Shown: positions 11,151-22,021 of the stretch, in pieces
Numbering within the stretch: the stretch's first letter is position 1
How the letters are laid out: each line of letters opens with the position of its first letter
Assembly: GCF_026914265.1 (NCBI RefSeq)
Contig: NC_069126.1
Location: 73,152,732-73,216,731 of the forward strand
Reading direction: 5' to 3'
Length of the DNA: 64,000 nucleotides
Source: Mya arenaria
Lineage: Eukaryota; Mollusca; Bivalvia; Myida; Myidae
Position numbers and translations under genes: made by a program
The notes under the pieces: generated by a model
Database searches by the model: none
Seen by the model: only the letters and a program-made list of their open reading frames with translations
What the model was told of the DNA's origin: nothing

Positions 11151-14100
11151 TCAATCATTGTCATCATCATCATCATCAGCAGCAGCATTATCTGGATGTG
11201 CTGCTCCTGCATTCACCACCTGTGCTAGATCTTCTCCACTTCTTTTTAATCTCTCCCCTGAAAAAACACACAGTATGTTTTAGGTGAGAGTGGTCCAATG
11301 GTATTGATGTTCACCTCACACCACAGAGCCCCACTCAGACTCAAGAGTGCTTCATATCAGCTTTCAGCTGTCTTCAAAATCAAGCTTAAATAAATGATTA
11401 TGAAAACAAAAAATACAGTTTAAAATGCCAATATGTGAACAGTTCTATTGTGAAGTTAGGTCAGTTACCAAACTCATGTGGCTACATGTACCTATACACA
11501 GACATGTATGGTACTTAAATTTATATACATTTATCAGTGTAAGGATTGTTTGTCTGCACATGTTGAAGTAGTCACAAGAGGGTTAAGAGTCATAACTCTA
11601 TAAGATAAACATACATGTATCAACTCAGCTACTTACAAGTCATACATAAATAGGCAAGACTATTTGGCACGACCATTTTCTAGTCAATTCACGGTATGGA
11701 TAATATTATACAAAATATATGATATCGTTCAATATTGGTCAACTACCTCATTACCTGATGTCTGAAAAGTTCATTATGTGACCAAAATTGAGGATGTTGG
11801 AGCTTTTTTTCACAGCACTTAATAGATGGCATAAATTCATTAAGTGGTCACTATTTTTTTTTATTTTTTTTTTCAAATATCTTATTTTTAAAAAGCATTT
11901 CAGTCTATTTTTAAAATTCTAACTTATATGTGCAAAAATTCCCAATTTGACAGAAATGGCTCATCTGAAATTATAACGCCTACATTGTTAATGTGCAATT
12001 TCCAACTTTATCAGGTATTGCGTCAAAATTGCCAAAAAAAGCCCTCAATTCATCAAATCTTAATACAAGATATAAACTTTATTTTGTAGCATTTACCACA
12101 AACAATCACATTGTATATGATGATGTACAGATTGTGTACAGACCACAAATATAAGACAAAGTGGAACATGAGTTCTTACTAATCAACTCTGCAATTGCTC
12201 GCTGAGTTCTTCGTTCCAGTTTCTCCAGCTTTTTTGCCACATCTCTCTTTAGATCCCAGTCTGGTTTGCGAGGCGCCAGATTCACTAAATCCTGAAATAG
12301 TGTTGCAAAATGAAACAAAACCCCAGATAAATTTCTCTTCCATTCTTCACATAATGTAACCTTTTGTAAGCCTCCTTAGCTGACAATGTACCCATGTAAT
12401 ATTACAGAGGTTGATATTGCACAGCAGCACTAGTCTGTATAATAATGATTGATTTTCCTGGGGATCCGTTCTTAAATATGTGCATCAGCAGGATGCATTA
12501 TCTTAAATGAAAGTTTGCATGAATCTCTGCCGTTTTTTTCTTTCGAACCATTAGTTTTGAAATATGCAAATTCAATAGATGTATTCACACAGTTTTGAAA
12601 ATCCATCACTGCATATAATGGACTATGTCATAAATCACTGCACCTTGCCTAGGGAGTTTATATCATGTGTTCTGCGTTTTGCATTATATTAAATCAAATG
12701 CAAATATAAGACAACTAGATTAAGAGACTGACCACCTAGGGAGTTTAATTGGAGTACATTTGGAATATTAGTACCTGGGTATACATTACAATACACTTTT
12801 ATACAAAGACTTGTGACTGAGATAAATCATTGGTCATACCACTTCCTCCAGGACATCATGTGTTTTGGAAGCCTCCAACTGACTCTTCACTTTGTCAGCA
12901 ACTGTAAAGAAAAGTAACATGTAACACCTCTGATGGTATGTGTTCAAAGTAAACAAGAATTGCGGCCTTTTCCCTGCTCTTCTTTCCTTTCCTTGCCTTT
13001 CATCATAAATTTCTTTCACTGCCTTTAAGTAAGCCTATGCTATTTTGTTGGCCATTAAGTAAGCCTATACTTCATTCCTGGCTTTAAAGAAAGCCACAGC
13101 AGGAATATTCCGTCAATTACCAACCAGGGAAACAGCACATTTAATTATTTACACATTCTTGCATACATGTCTGGACTTTAGTTCTTATATTTCAATTATC
13201 TCAAGAGAAAGGTAACCTTTCCTTAAAAACATAACCTGCCATTGACGAAAAACATATTTCAAATAATTTAAAAGATACAACTATGTACATTTTTTCAGTA
13301 TTAGCAAAATAAATATACAAGAGGCAGCTTAGTGTTGGACTCAGCAAATGTTCCAATGTACATTGATTTAAAATTCTGAACAAAAGGACAGCTAAAACTA
13401 AGAATAAATAGATGAAAAGAGTAACTATTGTAAGTTTGTAACATATCTGATTATCATACCATCCTCTGGCTTCACTGAGGGTAAAGAATTTTCTTTTAAG
13501 CTCTCATCAAGGGGTTTGTAGCTCCTAAACACTGGCCTGAAAAATATCAATAATGTGTGACTGTATGCATGTTAATATGAGTAAAGTTTGTATCTTAAAC
13601 ATTGTCTTATGAAATGGTAACTGTTAAAAGATAACTTCACAATAAATAAATATTTACTTGACTTGACTTCACACCTTAATACAGTATGATACCGGTACCA
13701 ACAAGATACCAACATCTTTCATAGCTAAAGAACTTCAGCCAACAGGTAATATATTACCTTTTGGGACGTGTTCAATGTCTAGTAAACATCAAAAAAATAA
13801 ATATCAACATAAAAAGTTATGGAAGCCAGAATTACATCTTTCATTGTGTTTATTAAATGCTAGTCACTGTTTGATGTCATTTTATCAAAATGTGATGATT
13901 CAGGATGGCATGTTTTCTAACTGTTTTATAATGAAATAAGTCCTCACGCTATATAACTCAAATGTTTATGTTAAAGATGTCTAATGCTTATGTAGTGAAA
14001 AGCTGTTTTAGTTTATCCGAAAACGAAGCTTCCGAATTTATTGTAGTTTTCAATGTGAATCAAAATTTCATTCAAAACACGTATTACCTTGGTAATTTTT

Positions 14101-14227
14101 CTTTCTCTGTATCGGCATCATTCTCCTGTCCATTTTCTGATGCATCCCCTTTGTTCTTATTTTTGAGATTTTTCAATCTTTCCTTTCTTTTTAATGCCGT
14201 TTCCTCCAACGATCCTACGGCAGCCAT
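11151..14227 (-). CDS. CCDC12: CCDC12 / cwf18 spliceosome protein, complete, five exons
   Basis: Minus-strand coding exons, in order: 14088-14227 (ATG at 14227), 13460-13536, 12840-12901, 12180-12291, 11151-11257 (TGA at 11151-11153). All introns are GT-AG and the phases join to 165 codons; human CCDC12 is 166 aa. It starts MAAVGSLEETALKRKERLKN, a basic helix. Middle exons read RPVFRSYKPLDESLKEN and VADKVKSQLEASKTHDVLEE, and exon 4 holds the family signature LAPRKPDWDLKRD at about residues 98-110, followed by a helix ending RRTQRAIAELI. This is the cwf18 family: a nuclear component of activated spliceosomes. The tail is low-complexity (AAADDDDDDND) and coded by GCT and GAT runs. The start has only a short upstream gap to a tRNA gene at 14474, so the promoter must lie in about 250 bp or overlap the tRNA. 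Confidence 0.93.
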
Positions 14228-14473
14228 GTTCGGTGTTCAAGAATTTAATGATTTGTGAAAACAGCAGCCCCGATATATTTTGCATGAAATAGGTGTATCG
14301 CGTTAAAATAAGATATGCATAAGATATAATAACAGACGCCATTGAGTTTATATTACTAATGTGAATGAAATCGAGTTGTAATGATTATTATTTGCATCTC
14401 ACACAACTGCTTCAAATTGCATTTTAAAGCTGTCAGCCTTAAGTACATAATAAGCGAGCATCATTAAATTGAA

Positions 14474-14546
14474 GACCTTGTGGCCTAATGGATAAGGCGT
14501 CGGCCTCCGGAGCCGAAGATTGTGGGTTCGAGTCCCATCAAGGTCG
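14474..14546 (+). tRNA. tRNA-Arg (anticodon CCG)
   Basis: A 73-nt cloverleaf without intron. The acceptor stem GACCTTG pairs with CAAGGTC, followed by discriminator G. A box TGGCCTAATGG, anticodon stem TCGGC/GCCGA with loop CTCCGGA (CCG), and B box GGTTCGAGTCC are all intact. A TTTT run directly follows, as expected for RNA polymerase III termination. The 3' CCA is not encoded, as usual in animals. It lies about 250 bp from the CCDC12 start codon, transcribed away from it. Confidence 0.96.
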
Positions 14547-15002
14547 TTTTTCAACTCAATTTTTTCATGTTTTGTGGAATATGAATAATTCAGTTGTAAA
14601 ATCAGTCCATTCTGAATAACAAAACCCAATATCATTAATGAAATAGCGTACAATTGATTTTTTTTTATTTAACTCGAAAAGTAACCCAGCTCAGCTGTGT
14701 ACGTTAAAAAATAGCATAGGGGTAAAACTCCTCGGATACACCGAACTTTAGGTCCATTAAGGCACCTTTAATTCGGGACTTTTAAGTTGATTTTATCTAT
14801 TGCTGCTGCATCACGGGCAAGTAACGCCATCAAATTTTTAAAACACAAATGGTATACACAAGTAAGGTAAATCCATGCATCACAAATAGAAAGAAAATTC
14901 TATTGGTAAAGTTTCAGTTTAAAGTTGTACATGATAAGACATTAAGTCATTTAAGAAAATTGCTGGACTAGCCTAGTAAAACGTTGTTTTTATTACTTCC
15001 CT
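14547..15002. other. Intergenic, no feature seen
   Basis: After the tRNA terminator T run no coding, RNA or repeat structure is recognised before the minisatellite. Confidence 0.5.
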
Positions 15003-15017
15003 TTAATGTACCATATT

Positions 15018-16190
15018 ATACTGGTACATGAACAATAATTCCGTGAGGTAGGAAGGATCATTAGAAGACCACTGGTACATGAACAGTAGTTGCGTGAGGT
15101 AGGCAGGTGCATCATTAGCAGACCACTGGTACATGAACAATAGTTCCGTGAATACTGGTACATGAACAGTAGTTCCGTGACCACTGGTACATGAACAGTA
15201 GTTCCGTGAAGTAGGCAGGTGCATCATTAGCAGACCACTGGTACATGAACAATAGTTCCGTGACCACTGGTACATGAACAGTAGTTCCGTGAGGTAGGCA
15301 GGTGCATCATTAGCAGACCACTGGTACATTAACAATAGTTCCGTGACCACTGGTACATGAACAGTAGTTCCGTGAGGTAGGCAGGTGCATCATTAGCAGA
15401 CCACTGGTACATGAACAGTAGTTCCGTGACCACTGGTACATGAACAGTAGTTCCGTGACCACTGGTACATGAACAGTAGTTCCGTGACCACTGGTACATG
15501 AACAGTAGTTCCGTGAAGTAGGCAGGTGCATCATTAGCAGACCACTGGTACATGAACAGTAGTTCCGTGACCACTGGTACATGAACAGTAGTTCCGTGAA
15601 GTAGGCAGGTGCATCATTAGCAGACCACTGGTACATGAACAATAGTTCCGTGACCACTGGTACATGAACAGTAGTTCCGTGAAGTAGGCAGGTGCATCAT
15701 TAGCAGACCACTGGTACATGAACAATAGTTCCGTGACCACTGGTACATGAACAATAGTTCCGTGACCACTGGTACATGAACAGTATTTCCGTGAGGTAGG
15801 CATGTGCATCATTAGCAGACCACTGGTACATGAACAATAGTTCCGTGACCACTGGTACATGAACAGTAGTTCCGTGAGGTAGGCAGGTGCATCATTAGCA
15901 GACCACTGGTACATGAACAGTAGTTCCGTGAGGTAGGCAGGTGCATCATTAGCAGACCACTGGTACATGAACAATAGTTCCGTGACCACTGGTACATGAA
16001 CAGTAGTTCCGTGAGGTAGGCAGGTGCATCATTAGCAGACCACTGGTACATGAACAGTAGTTCCGTGAGGTAGGCAGGTGCATCATTAGCAGACCACTGG
16101 TACATGAACAGTAGTTCCGTGAGGTAGGCAGGTGCATCATTAGCAACATGAACAGAAGTTCCGTGAGGTAGGCAGGTGCATCATTAGAAG
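15018..16190. repeat. Composite 29/54-bp minisatellite derived from a LINE reading frame
   Basis: About 28 copies of a 29-bp module A (ACTGGTACATGAACARTAGT, TCCGTGA, two-base link), about 15 of them followed by a 25-bp module B (GTAGGCAGGTGCATCATTAG). A+B makes 54 bp. On the minus strand A+B reads NDAPAYLTELLFMYQWSA in frame. The right flank (16140-16215) runs without a break into a degenerate LINE reading LKLLLFIFKYSSNDAPAYLT, so the repeat unit is a piece of LINE ORF2. The left flank (about 15003-15020) reads MYQYNMVH. The long minus-strand frames here are repeat products, not genes. Confidence 0.92.
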
Positions 16191-16194
16191 AATA

Positions 16195-16995
16195 CTTGAA
16201 GATAAACAGTAGCAATTTCAAATTAGTTCTGGCCTTGATAGGTCACCGATGTAGTTCATATGTAGAGGTTGTTTAGAACTTTTTCCACAGTTTAAGACTA
16301 GTTTTGCACATATATTTTGAATACGTCGCGTTTTGAGTAGATTACAATCTGCTATGCCAAACAGCATATAATTGGAATAATCTAAGTGCGAAATGACAAA
16401 TGAAAGTACAAGGATTTTGTAGCATTTGAAAAAAGAATTTTTCTAGAGAGTTTAGCATTACCTTAGAACACACTGACTGGCCGAACTTTGTCACCAGCTA
16501 TGGCGTTTTCGTTTGTACATCTGCAACATCTATTTAACTGTGCCCTATCCAAACATAATAAATTCTGTTTTTGAGGTGGTCATTTTAAATTTGATTGCTT
16601 TCATTCACCCGTTTATTGTCACTGCACATTTTTCAAGTTCTTTGATCGCGTTTAATTCATTATTAACAGAAGTTGGCCGAAAACGTTTGTTCGCAGTGTG
16701 GTTAACTGCGACTCCATAGACCGATATGGATGATGGGATGACAATTAATAATGTTCCAGCATATGTGAGATAGAGTGTCTCTAACTGCCTTGTGGAACAC
16801 TGCATTCCAATGTACGCGGAAATGAATGTGTTGCGGTGTTGGTACACACACGACAACTGCACTGAGATCAATGAGCGTTTTTACCTCTTGATTCTCATGC
16901 CAATCTGCAGGTCAATTACAAATTTAAGTAAAGCCGTGATAACGTATGTAGGCCGACTGGTTCTTAGAATGAAGATCGTGGTTTTCAACATGACT
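16195..16995 (-). pseudogene. Degenerate non-LTR retrotransposon (LINE) reverse-transcriptase fragment
   Basis: Minus-strand translations, with frameshifts and stops between them, give reverse-transcriptase landmarks in the expected order: HDLHSKNQSAY (about 16948-16980), TLIDLSA, AYIGMQCS, ISVYGVAVNHTANK (about 16700-16725), NNELNAIKELE, SKTEFIMFG (about 16560-16585), LDYSNYMLFGIADCN (about 16360-16395), RRIQNICAKLVLNCGKSS, and LKLLLFIFKYSSNDAP. VYGVAVN sits where the catalytic YADD should be, so both aspartates are lost. The 3' continuation has been expanded into the adjoining minisatellite. Family assignment (jockey/CR1-like) is by motif recognition only. Dead element. Confidence 0.8.
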
Positions 16996-17013
16996 ATAAG
17001 CCTTCTATAAACG

Positions 17014-17054
17014 ACCCCCCCCCCCGCCCCCCCAAAAAAACCCCCCCAAACCCC
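17014..17054. repeat. Poly-C/poly-A tract
   Basis: Two C runs (13 or more, broken once by G, then 7) separated by an A run. Complementary-strand G runs could form a G-quadruplex. It lies at the edge of the LINE fragment. Confidence 0.8.
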
Positions 17055-17576
17055 GTGTATTTGTACACAATCTCTGTTAATTGATCTTAATCTTATTGCC
17101 TTATCAGATCTCCAATCTGAGTATCATGCTGTGCAGTTTTCGATGTTTTATTATAAAAAAAATGGACACTAAATGGCCCTGAGCCAATAAACGAATACAC
17201 AGGAAATTGGCCCCTACTGTGACACCAGTGCAATTAGCAGGAGATGCACAGCAGAGGATTATCATGCCAAACATTCCTTATACTAGGCCTTTAAGTCTGG
17301 ATAATATAGATTTTTCAATCACCTTGGAGAGAAATGATAAGTCACTCACTGGTCTTTAATTACTTAATTCATGTTCAAGATCATCCTTCAAACATACTTA
17401 AAATTTAATGTGTTGACATAGGCAATACGTCCGATTCACACAGTTTTGTGTTTTGTTCACTGATAAGCACTTTAACCGCCAACTCTGTTAGGTATTGACA
17501 TCTTTAGTATCTCGAAAATTCTATGTGGTGTGGTCACTACTGCTATGAGTAGAAAAGGTGTATCCGATATCTTATA

Positions 17577-17735
17577 TGACTCTGTCTATCTGTTAGACCG
17601 ACTGTCTGTCTGTCTGTCCAACTGTCTTTCAAAGAGTCGGTCTATCTGACTGTTTTTCTTTCTTTCTGTCTATCTGTTGTCTGTCTGCCCATCCATCCGT
17701 TCGTACGTCTGTCTGCCTGTATGTCTGTATGGTTG
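17577..17735. repeat. Degenerate (CTGT)n microsatellite
   Basis: Imperfect CTGT/TCTG tetranucleotide repeats, the purest stretch near 17600-17620, drifting into TTTC and CCAT variants. Confidence 0.85.
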
Positions 17736-17809
17736 TTTTATGAATATTTTAATTATGCAGATCTTGTTTAGGAACTTGAAAAGTGCAAAATTGGGTTACT
17801 AGATCCAAA

Positions 17810-18282
17810 AATTAGGACATTTCTATTTACGTTTTTCAGCGCTGACTTCAGTAGTAAAAATAAATTACATCCCTGTGCCGTGGGACTCATTATTGAATCT
17901 CCGAACATGTGTTTCTGTTTGTCTTTATGTTATGTATATATACGCTGATGAATAAGATATGTTTGAAATATCATCAGTCGAATCAGATTGCAATGACATT
18001 CATGGCCAAGAAGGTCGGTCAAATATAGATAATTTATTATCACAAATGATTTGCATACACTTTAGCAGCAAAGGTAAATCGATCCACCTCAAAGCCAAAT
18101 ATGTAGATGACTACGTCCTGACTTTGGTTTGATATTCTGATTTCCCAACCGGATCTACAGCAGGGCGTAAAGTGCACCCATTCAGTAGAATGCTTACTTC
18201 CGGTGGCCGTCAGGAATCCCAAAATCCGACCCTATTTGAAACGGCGGGAGATAGGTCACTACCAAGGTGGCAATCAACATCT
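17810..18282 (+). repeat. Dispersed repeat R1, copy 1
   Basis: About 470 bp clearly related to 33800-34203 in the same orientation. Shared landmarks include CTTCAGTAGTAAAAATAAAT, CAAGAAGGTCGGTCAAA, AGTAGAATGCTTACTTCC and CGGCGGGAGAT. This copy has an extra ~70 bp near 17905-17975. A SINE head follows directly. Non-coding. Confidence 0.85.
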
Positions 18283-18350
18283 CATCATTGGCGCAGTGGT
18301 TAGAGCATTCGTTTCTCACTTAGGCGACCCAGGTTCGATTCCCGAATATG
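18283..18350 (+). mobile_element. tRNA-derived SINE, copy 2 (head only)
   Basis: Contains GCGCAGTGGTTAGAGC (A-box region) and GGTTCGATTCC (B box), then stops; no SINE body follows. It is attached to repeat R1 just as at 34.2 kb. Confidence 0.7.
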
Positions 18351-18836
18351 AAAATCAACATTTTAAATAGGAAGTAAACCCCAAGACAGTCATCTGTCCT
18401 TTAACTTTAAAGGGCCTTAAATACACAAAGCTAACTTAAATATGCAGCATTTCCAAAATTGGATGAAATTTATTATCATTCATAATCAAATTCTTCTGAA
18501 ACCTTCTTTAACTGACAAAGTCACTAATGACTAGTCTACAGCGTTAATAATTAACCAGTTTATGTGTTACAGGTAATTAAGTTGAATTTGCTAACCCTAA
18601 CTGGAGAACCTGTTCGTGTTGTACAGCATGAAAAGGTAACAGGAGGAATATCTGGGCACTTTCAAGACTGTCTTAGTCTTATGATATATATTTTACCAAA
18701 AAGTTACAAGAATATTAACTAGATAGCTACATGTATATAATTATCGCAGTTATTAAGTGGTTAACACGAAACCAAGCGATCGTTATCAGGTTTTACGGCA
18801 GAAATATATCAGTATATCACCATTGAAAAAAGACAT

Positions 18837-19190
18837 TTAAAGAGCTGCACTCTCACAGATATACCATTATTACAACCCTTTTTTATTTTTTTTGTCTTGG
18901 AAAGAGCAAATTTTTGCATAAATATCTGCAAACCAAGGATATAAGATTGCTGACAAAAAATCAGATCGTAGATTTTCATATTTCCGTTCGAAACTTAATG
19001 TTGTTACTAACGGTTTAAGAAAAATGCATAAAACATCCATTTTTGAACTTGAATATAAAATCTGCGATCTAATTTTTTGTCAGCAGTCTTATTTAAATTG
19101 TTTCCATAGATTTTTCCAAAAATTGGCTTGTTCCAAGACAAAAAATAAGAAAGTTGTCAAAACGTTCAATCTGTGAGAGTGCAGCTTTAA
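18837..19190. mobile_element. Foldback MITE family A, copy 2
   Basis: A 354-bp inverted repeat. Left end TTAAAGAGCTGCACTCTCAC; right end CTGTGAGAGTGCAGCTTTAA. Internal landmarks TTGTCTTGGAA, CTGACAAAAAATCAGATCG and the complementary TTTTTTGTCAGCAG match copies 1 and 3. Confidence 0.87.
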
Positions 19191-19902
19191 AGGGGTTGTA
19201 CTCCGTATAATAAAATAGCGAAAAAAAAGAAAATTGTCGAAAACTGACATAAACTTGGCATCGATGTGTACAATGCATTTGAAACGTTCTAACTGAAGTA
19301 CCATATAGTTTACAATACATTTAAGTTTAGCAGTTATTTCGTATTTTCCATTAAAATGATTACTGGGTATGTCTACCAGGTAGAATTCATTCCTTATGCG
19401 TGATTGGCTAGTCGGTGTTATCACGTGATATTACCGATGTAGGTGTATAATTTAATTATATCACCCAATTTTGTAACCAGTAAATGAAATTAATCCACTA
19501 TTTTCCATTATTTTATTGAATATCTTTCTTACTGGAAAAAATATACCATCAAATGTGAAAATCTTTTTGGATCAAAATCTGATAGAATCTTCTTTCATGA
19601 AATTTCGTCAACTCCTTACTTCCCCAAAACATGTTACAAAGAATGTATGTTTTACTCCCGAAAAGAATCGTTCCTCAAAACAAAATAAAACATGAACTTT
19701 TGAAACATTTTAATTTTTGGCCTTCCCCACCGACTTTTGCACTGTCGAAGGCCATTAACAGAAATGCTTGATTTATACATTTACCTAGGATACTTATAAT
19801 GCTTACGTTTTTTGATGACATTAGTTCGATAAAATTGTACATTCTTAGCTTACTAATATAATATGATTTAAAAAATAATAATATCAGAGGTTGTTATTAT
19901 AT
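19191..19902. other. Intergenic, no gene seen
   Basis: AT-rich. The open frames on the minus strand overlap the MITE end and its flank and carry no domain. Nothing further recognised. Confidence 0.5.
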
Positions 19903-20044
19903 AAATATCATATGGCAGCATGCGTGACATTGATATTGTCAACCCGAGTACAGTATGTCACCCGAGGCGTTGGCCAAGGGTGACATTCTGTTTCGAGGGT
20001 TGACAATATCAATGTCACACATGCTGCCATCCAGTATGATATTT
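19903..20044. mobile_element. Hairpin-forming foldback element
   Basis: Arms 19914-19945 and 19997-20028 are 32-bp inverted repeats with one mismatch (left GGCAGCATGCGTGACATTGA, right its complement). Outer AATATCATA and TATGATATT extend the pairing, and the loop holds a nested TGTCACCC/GGGTGACA. Probably a small MITE. Confidence 0.75.
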
Positions 20045-20670
20045 ATTTTTTATTATACCGAACAAAATTAAGTGATTAAAATAGTTTTAAAATGTATTTA
20101 ATCAAACAAGTTTAACAAGGTAAACAAAATATAACATGATTAAATAAATATATCCAGAACAAAATTCAACCTTGAATTATGCTAAAATTCCTTCTAAAAC
20201 TGTTGTCTGATGTTTTTGTGTACACATTAAATAGTGACGTCACTAATGTATGTGTATAAGGGAGGCAATCACGTATGATTTAGCTATTGAAGCAGTTATT
20301 TGGCCTTAAATGACATTTAAAATGTCACTGCGGTCACATGACCAGACAGTAAATTTTGGCTTGGTCACGTGCCAAAAATGTGTTGCAAATGTTTCTGTCA
20401 GTCAAAATATCTCTGTTTCGGGTAATGGGATTTTACCATTGTAGACAAAAGTGAGGTATAATAAATACTGGATATATTGTGATAAAATGATGTTCGTCTT
20501 CTAAATCATTAGATTTACAAACAAAACAATACAATAACGTTGAGCTCTATCTATTCTATTTCGGCCATATGCTTATAACAAATAATGGTTTTAAATATAA
20601 TTACATAATAAGTTTCTATAATAATGAAAGGTTTATGTAATGACAATCTTAGCTTAGACAAAGACATACT

Positions 20671-20679
20671 TAGTTTCGT
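20671..20679 (+). repeat. Left 9-bp target-site duplication of the giant element
   Basis: TAGTTTCGT, identical to 32443-32451 at the far end, directly abutting the terminal inverted repeat. Confidence 0.85.
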
Positions 20680-20754
20680 ATGTGCGTGAAGTTAGCACCG
20701 TAGCACCGTATCCCCATATCACCGCGGTGATGCGGTGCTAGCACCGTATCACCA
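20680..20754 (+). repeat. Left terminal inverted repeat of the giant element
   Basis: Starts ATGTGCGTGAAGTTAGCACC. It includes two perfect 14-bp palindromes, ATCACCGCGGTGAT and CGGTGCTAGCACCG. It differs from the complement of the right copy at only two positions (34 and 72). Confidence 0.9.
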
Positions 20755-20798
20755 TCAAAATCTATACAATAAGAGGACATGCAATATTCTCGAAGAAA

Positions 20799-20934
20799 CA
20801 TGTAAGGCTCGTTCTCGCAGAAACGAGCAAGGGGACCATAGGGGCCTATGTCACTGTGTAGCCGAGACCTGGCCCTAGGTGATGGCACATGTGAATACCC
20901 TAGGATTTTAGGCAGGCTATGCGGGATAGGGACA
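20799..20934 (-). repeat. Inverted satellite segment, copy 1
   Basis: Minus-strand match to the main satellite (complement reads GTCCCTATCCCGCATAGCCT, then CCTAAAATCCTAGG). It is identical over 136 bp to 21158-21293. Confidence 0.85.
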
Positions 20935-21157
20935 TGAACTCGATCCCCCATGCCAATTTGGCCCATATTCAGACACTGTTATGGTGCGGATGCCTTAAAA
21001 ACGAGCAAGGGGACCAATGGCACTGTATCCAAGGGTTACCTGGCGGTGTGATACATTCGGGGAAACTGTTAATACTACGAGGATTTTAGTCTGGCCCCGT
21101 CCTTAGCCCAACATTGTGCGTATATGGGCAATATAAGCCCTACTGACCCCTACCATA

Positions 21158-21293
21158 CATGTAAGGCTCGTTCTCGCAGAAACGAGCAAGGGGACCATAG
21201 GGGCCTATGTCACTGTGTAGCCGAGACCTGGCCCTAGGTGATGGCACATGTGAATACCCTAGGATTTTAGGCAGGCTATGCGGGATAGGGACA
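21158..21293 (-). repeat. Inverted satellite segment, copy 2
   Basis: 136 bp apparently identical to 20799-20934, 359 bp further on, in the same inverted orientation. A more diverged inverted piece lies between them near 21001-21120. Confidence 0.85.
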
Positions 21294-21560
21294 AACTGAC
21301 CCAAAATTTTTACCTCGGGGACATAACGATAAGTGTAGGGATGAACTATGCCACGAGGCTTACTTTATGGTCAATTTTATTTCGCTGGAGCTGTTGTACT
21401 GAATAGCCGAAATAGAGCTCGAAAATGGATCTTTGCTGCTGCAAAAGCCATTTTTGGGACGAACTGACCCGATTATTCGACTAAGAGGTCCTTAACAGAA
21501 AGTGTAATGATAACTAGGTTCAGGGCCTATAATGTGAACTATAGATAATAATAATACTCT

Positions 21561-21890
21561 TTCATGGCTCATGTTCTAGGCATTGACACGTTTGCTTAAA
21601 ATTATCATGGCTATTGCCACTATGCTAGAGTTGTCGGCATATGGAATCTCTTCAACCTCAAATATACCATTGTATTCGGAAAAGTCTGGTTTGAGCACAT
21701 TAACATGTGAGCATTGCCTTATACCTCAATATGCTGTGATGGCTCATGTTTGAGGCATTCACGAGTTAATGTTCAATTAACATGAATATTGCCAGAGTGG
21801 TAGGAATTTGGAATCACTTCAACCTCACATAGGCCATTGATCTGGGGAAACTCTGGTCTGAGCATAATGAACGAACACATGAATATACAT
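21561..21890 (+). repeat. ~180-bp tandem duplication inside the giant element
   Basis: ATGGCTCATGTTCTAGGCAT, then GGAATCTCTTCAACCTCA, recurs diverged as ATGGCTCATGTTTGAGGCAT and GGAATCACTTCAACCTCA. Both halves end in a shared CTCTGGT/GTCTGGT-TGAGCA box. Confidence 0.75.
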
Positions 21891-22021
21891 CGCTAAGGTG
21901 TTTGAGCACACAACATGAAAATCCCGTGTCAATAGAAAAAAACGTTATTTTGGTAAATGAAATGTAAATTATTGAGAACACTGCGTTGGAGATTGATTAA
22001 CACCGGGTTGCAGACATCAGG

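Noticed and set aside
15003..16221. Several overlapping minus-strand open frames of 80-150 codons
   Set aside because: They are readings of a tandem repeat built from a LINE fragment; the units are multiples or near-multiples of three without stops.
16513..17010. Plus-strand frames of 68-72 codons
   Set aside because: Antisense to the degenerate LINE reverse-transcriptase fragment.
18283..18350. Possible functional tRNA gene
   Set aside because: Only the A-box and B-box region is present; no acceptor or anticodon stem can be formed and the same head recurs in other SINE copies.
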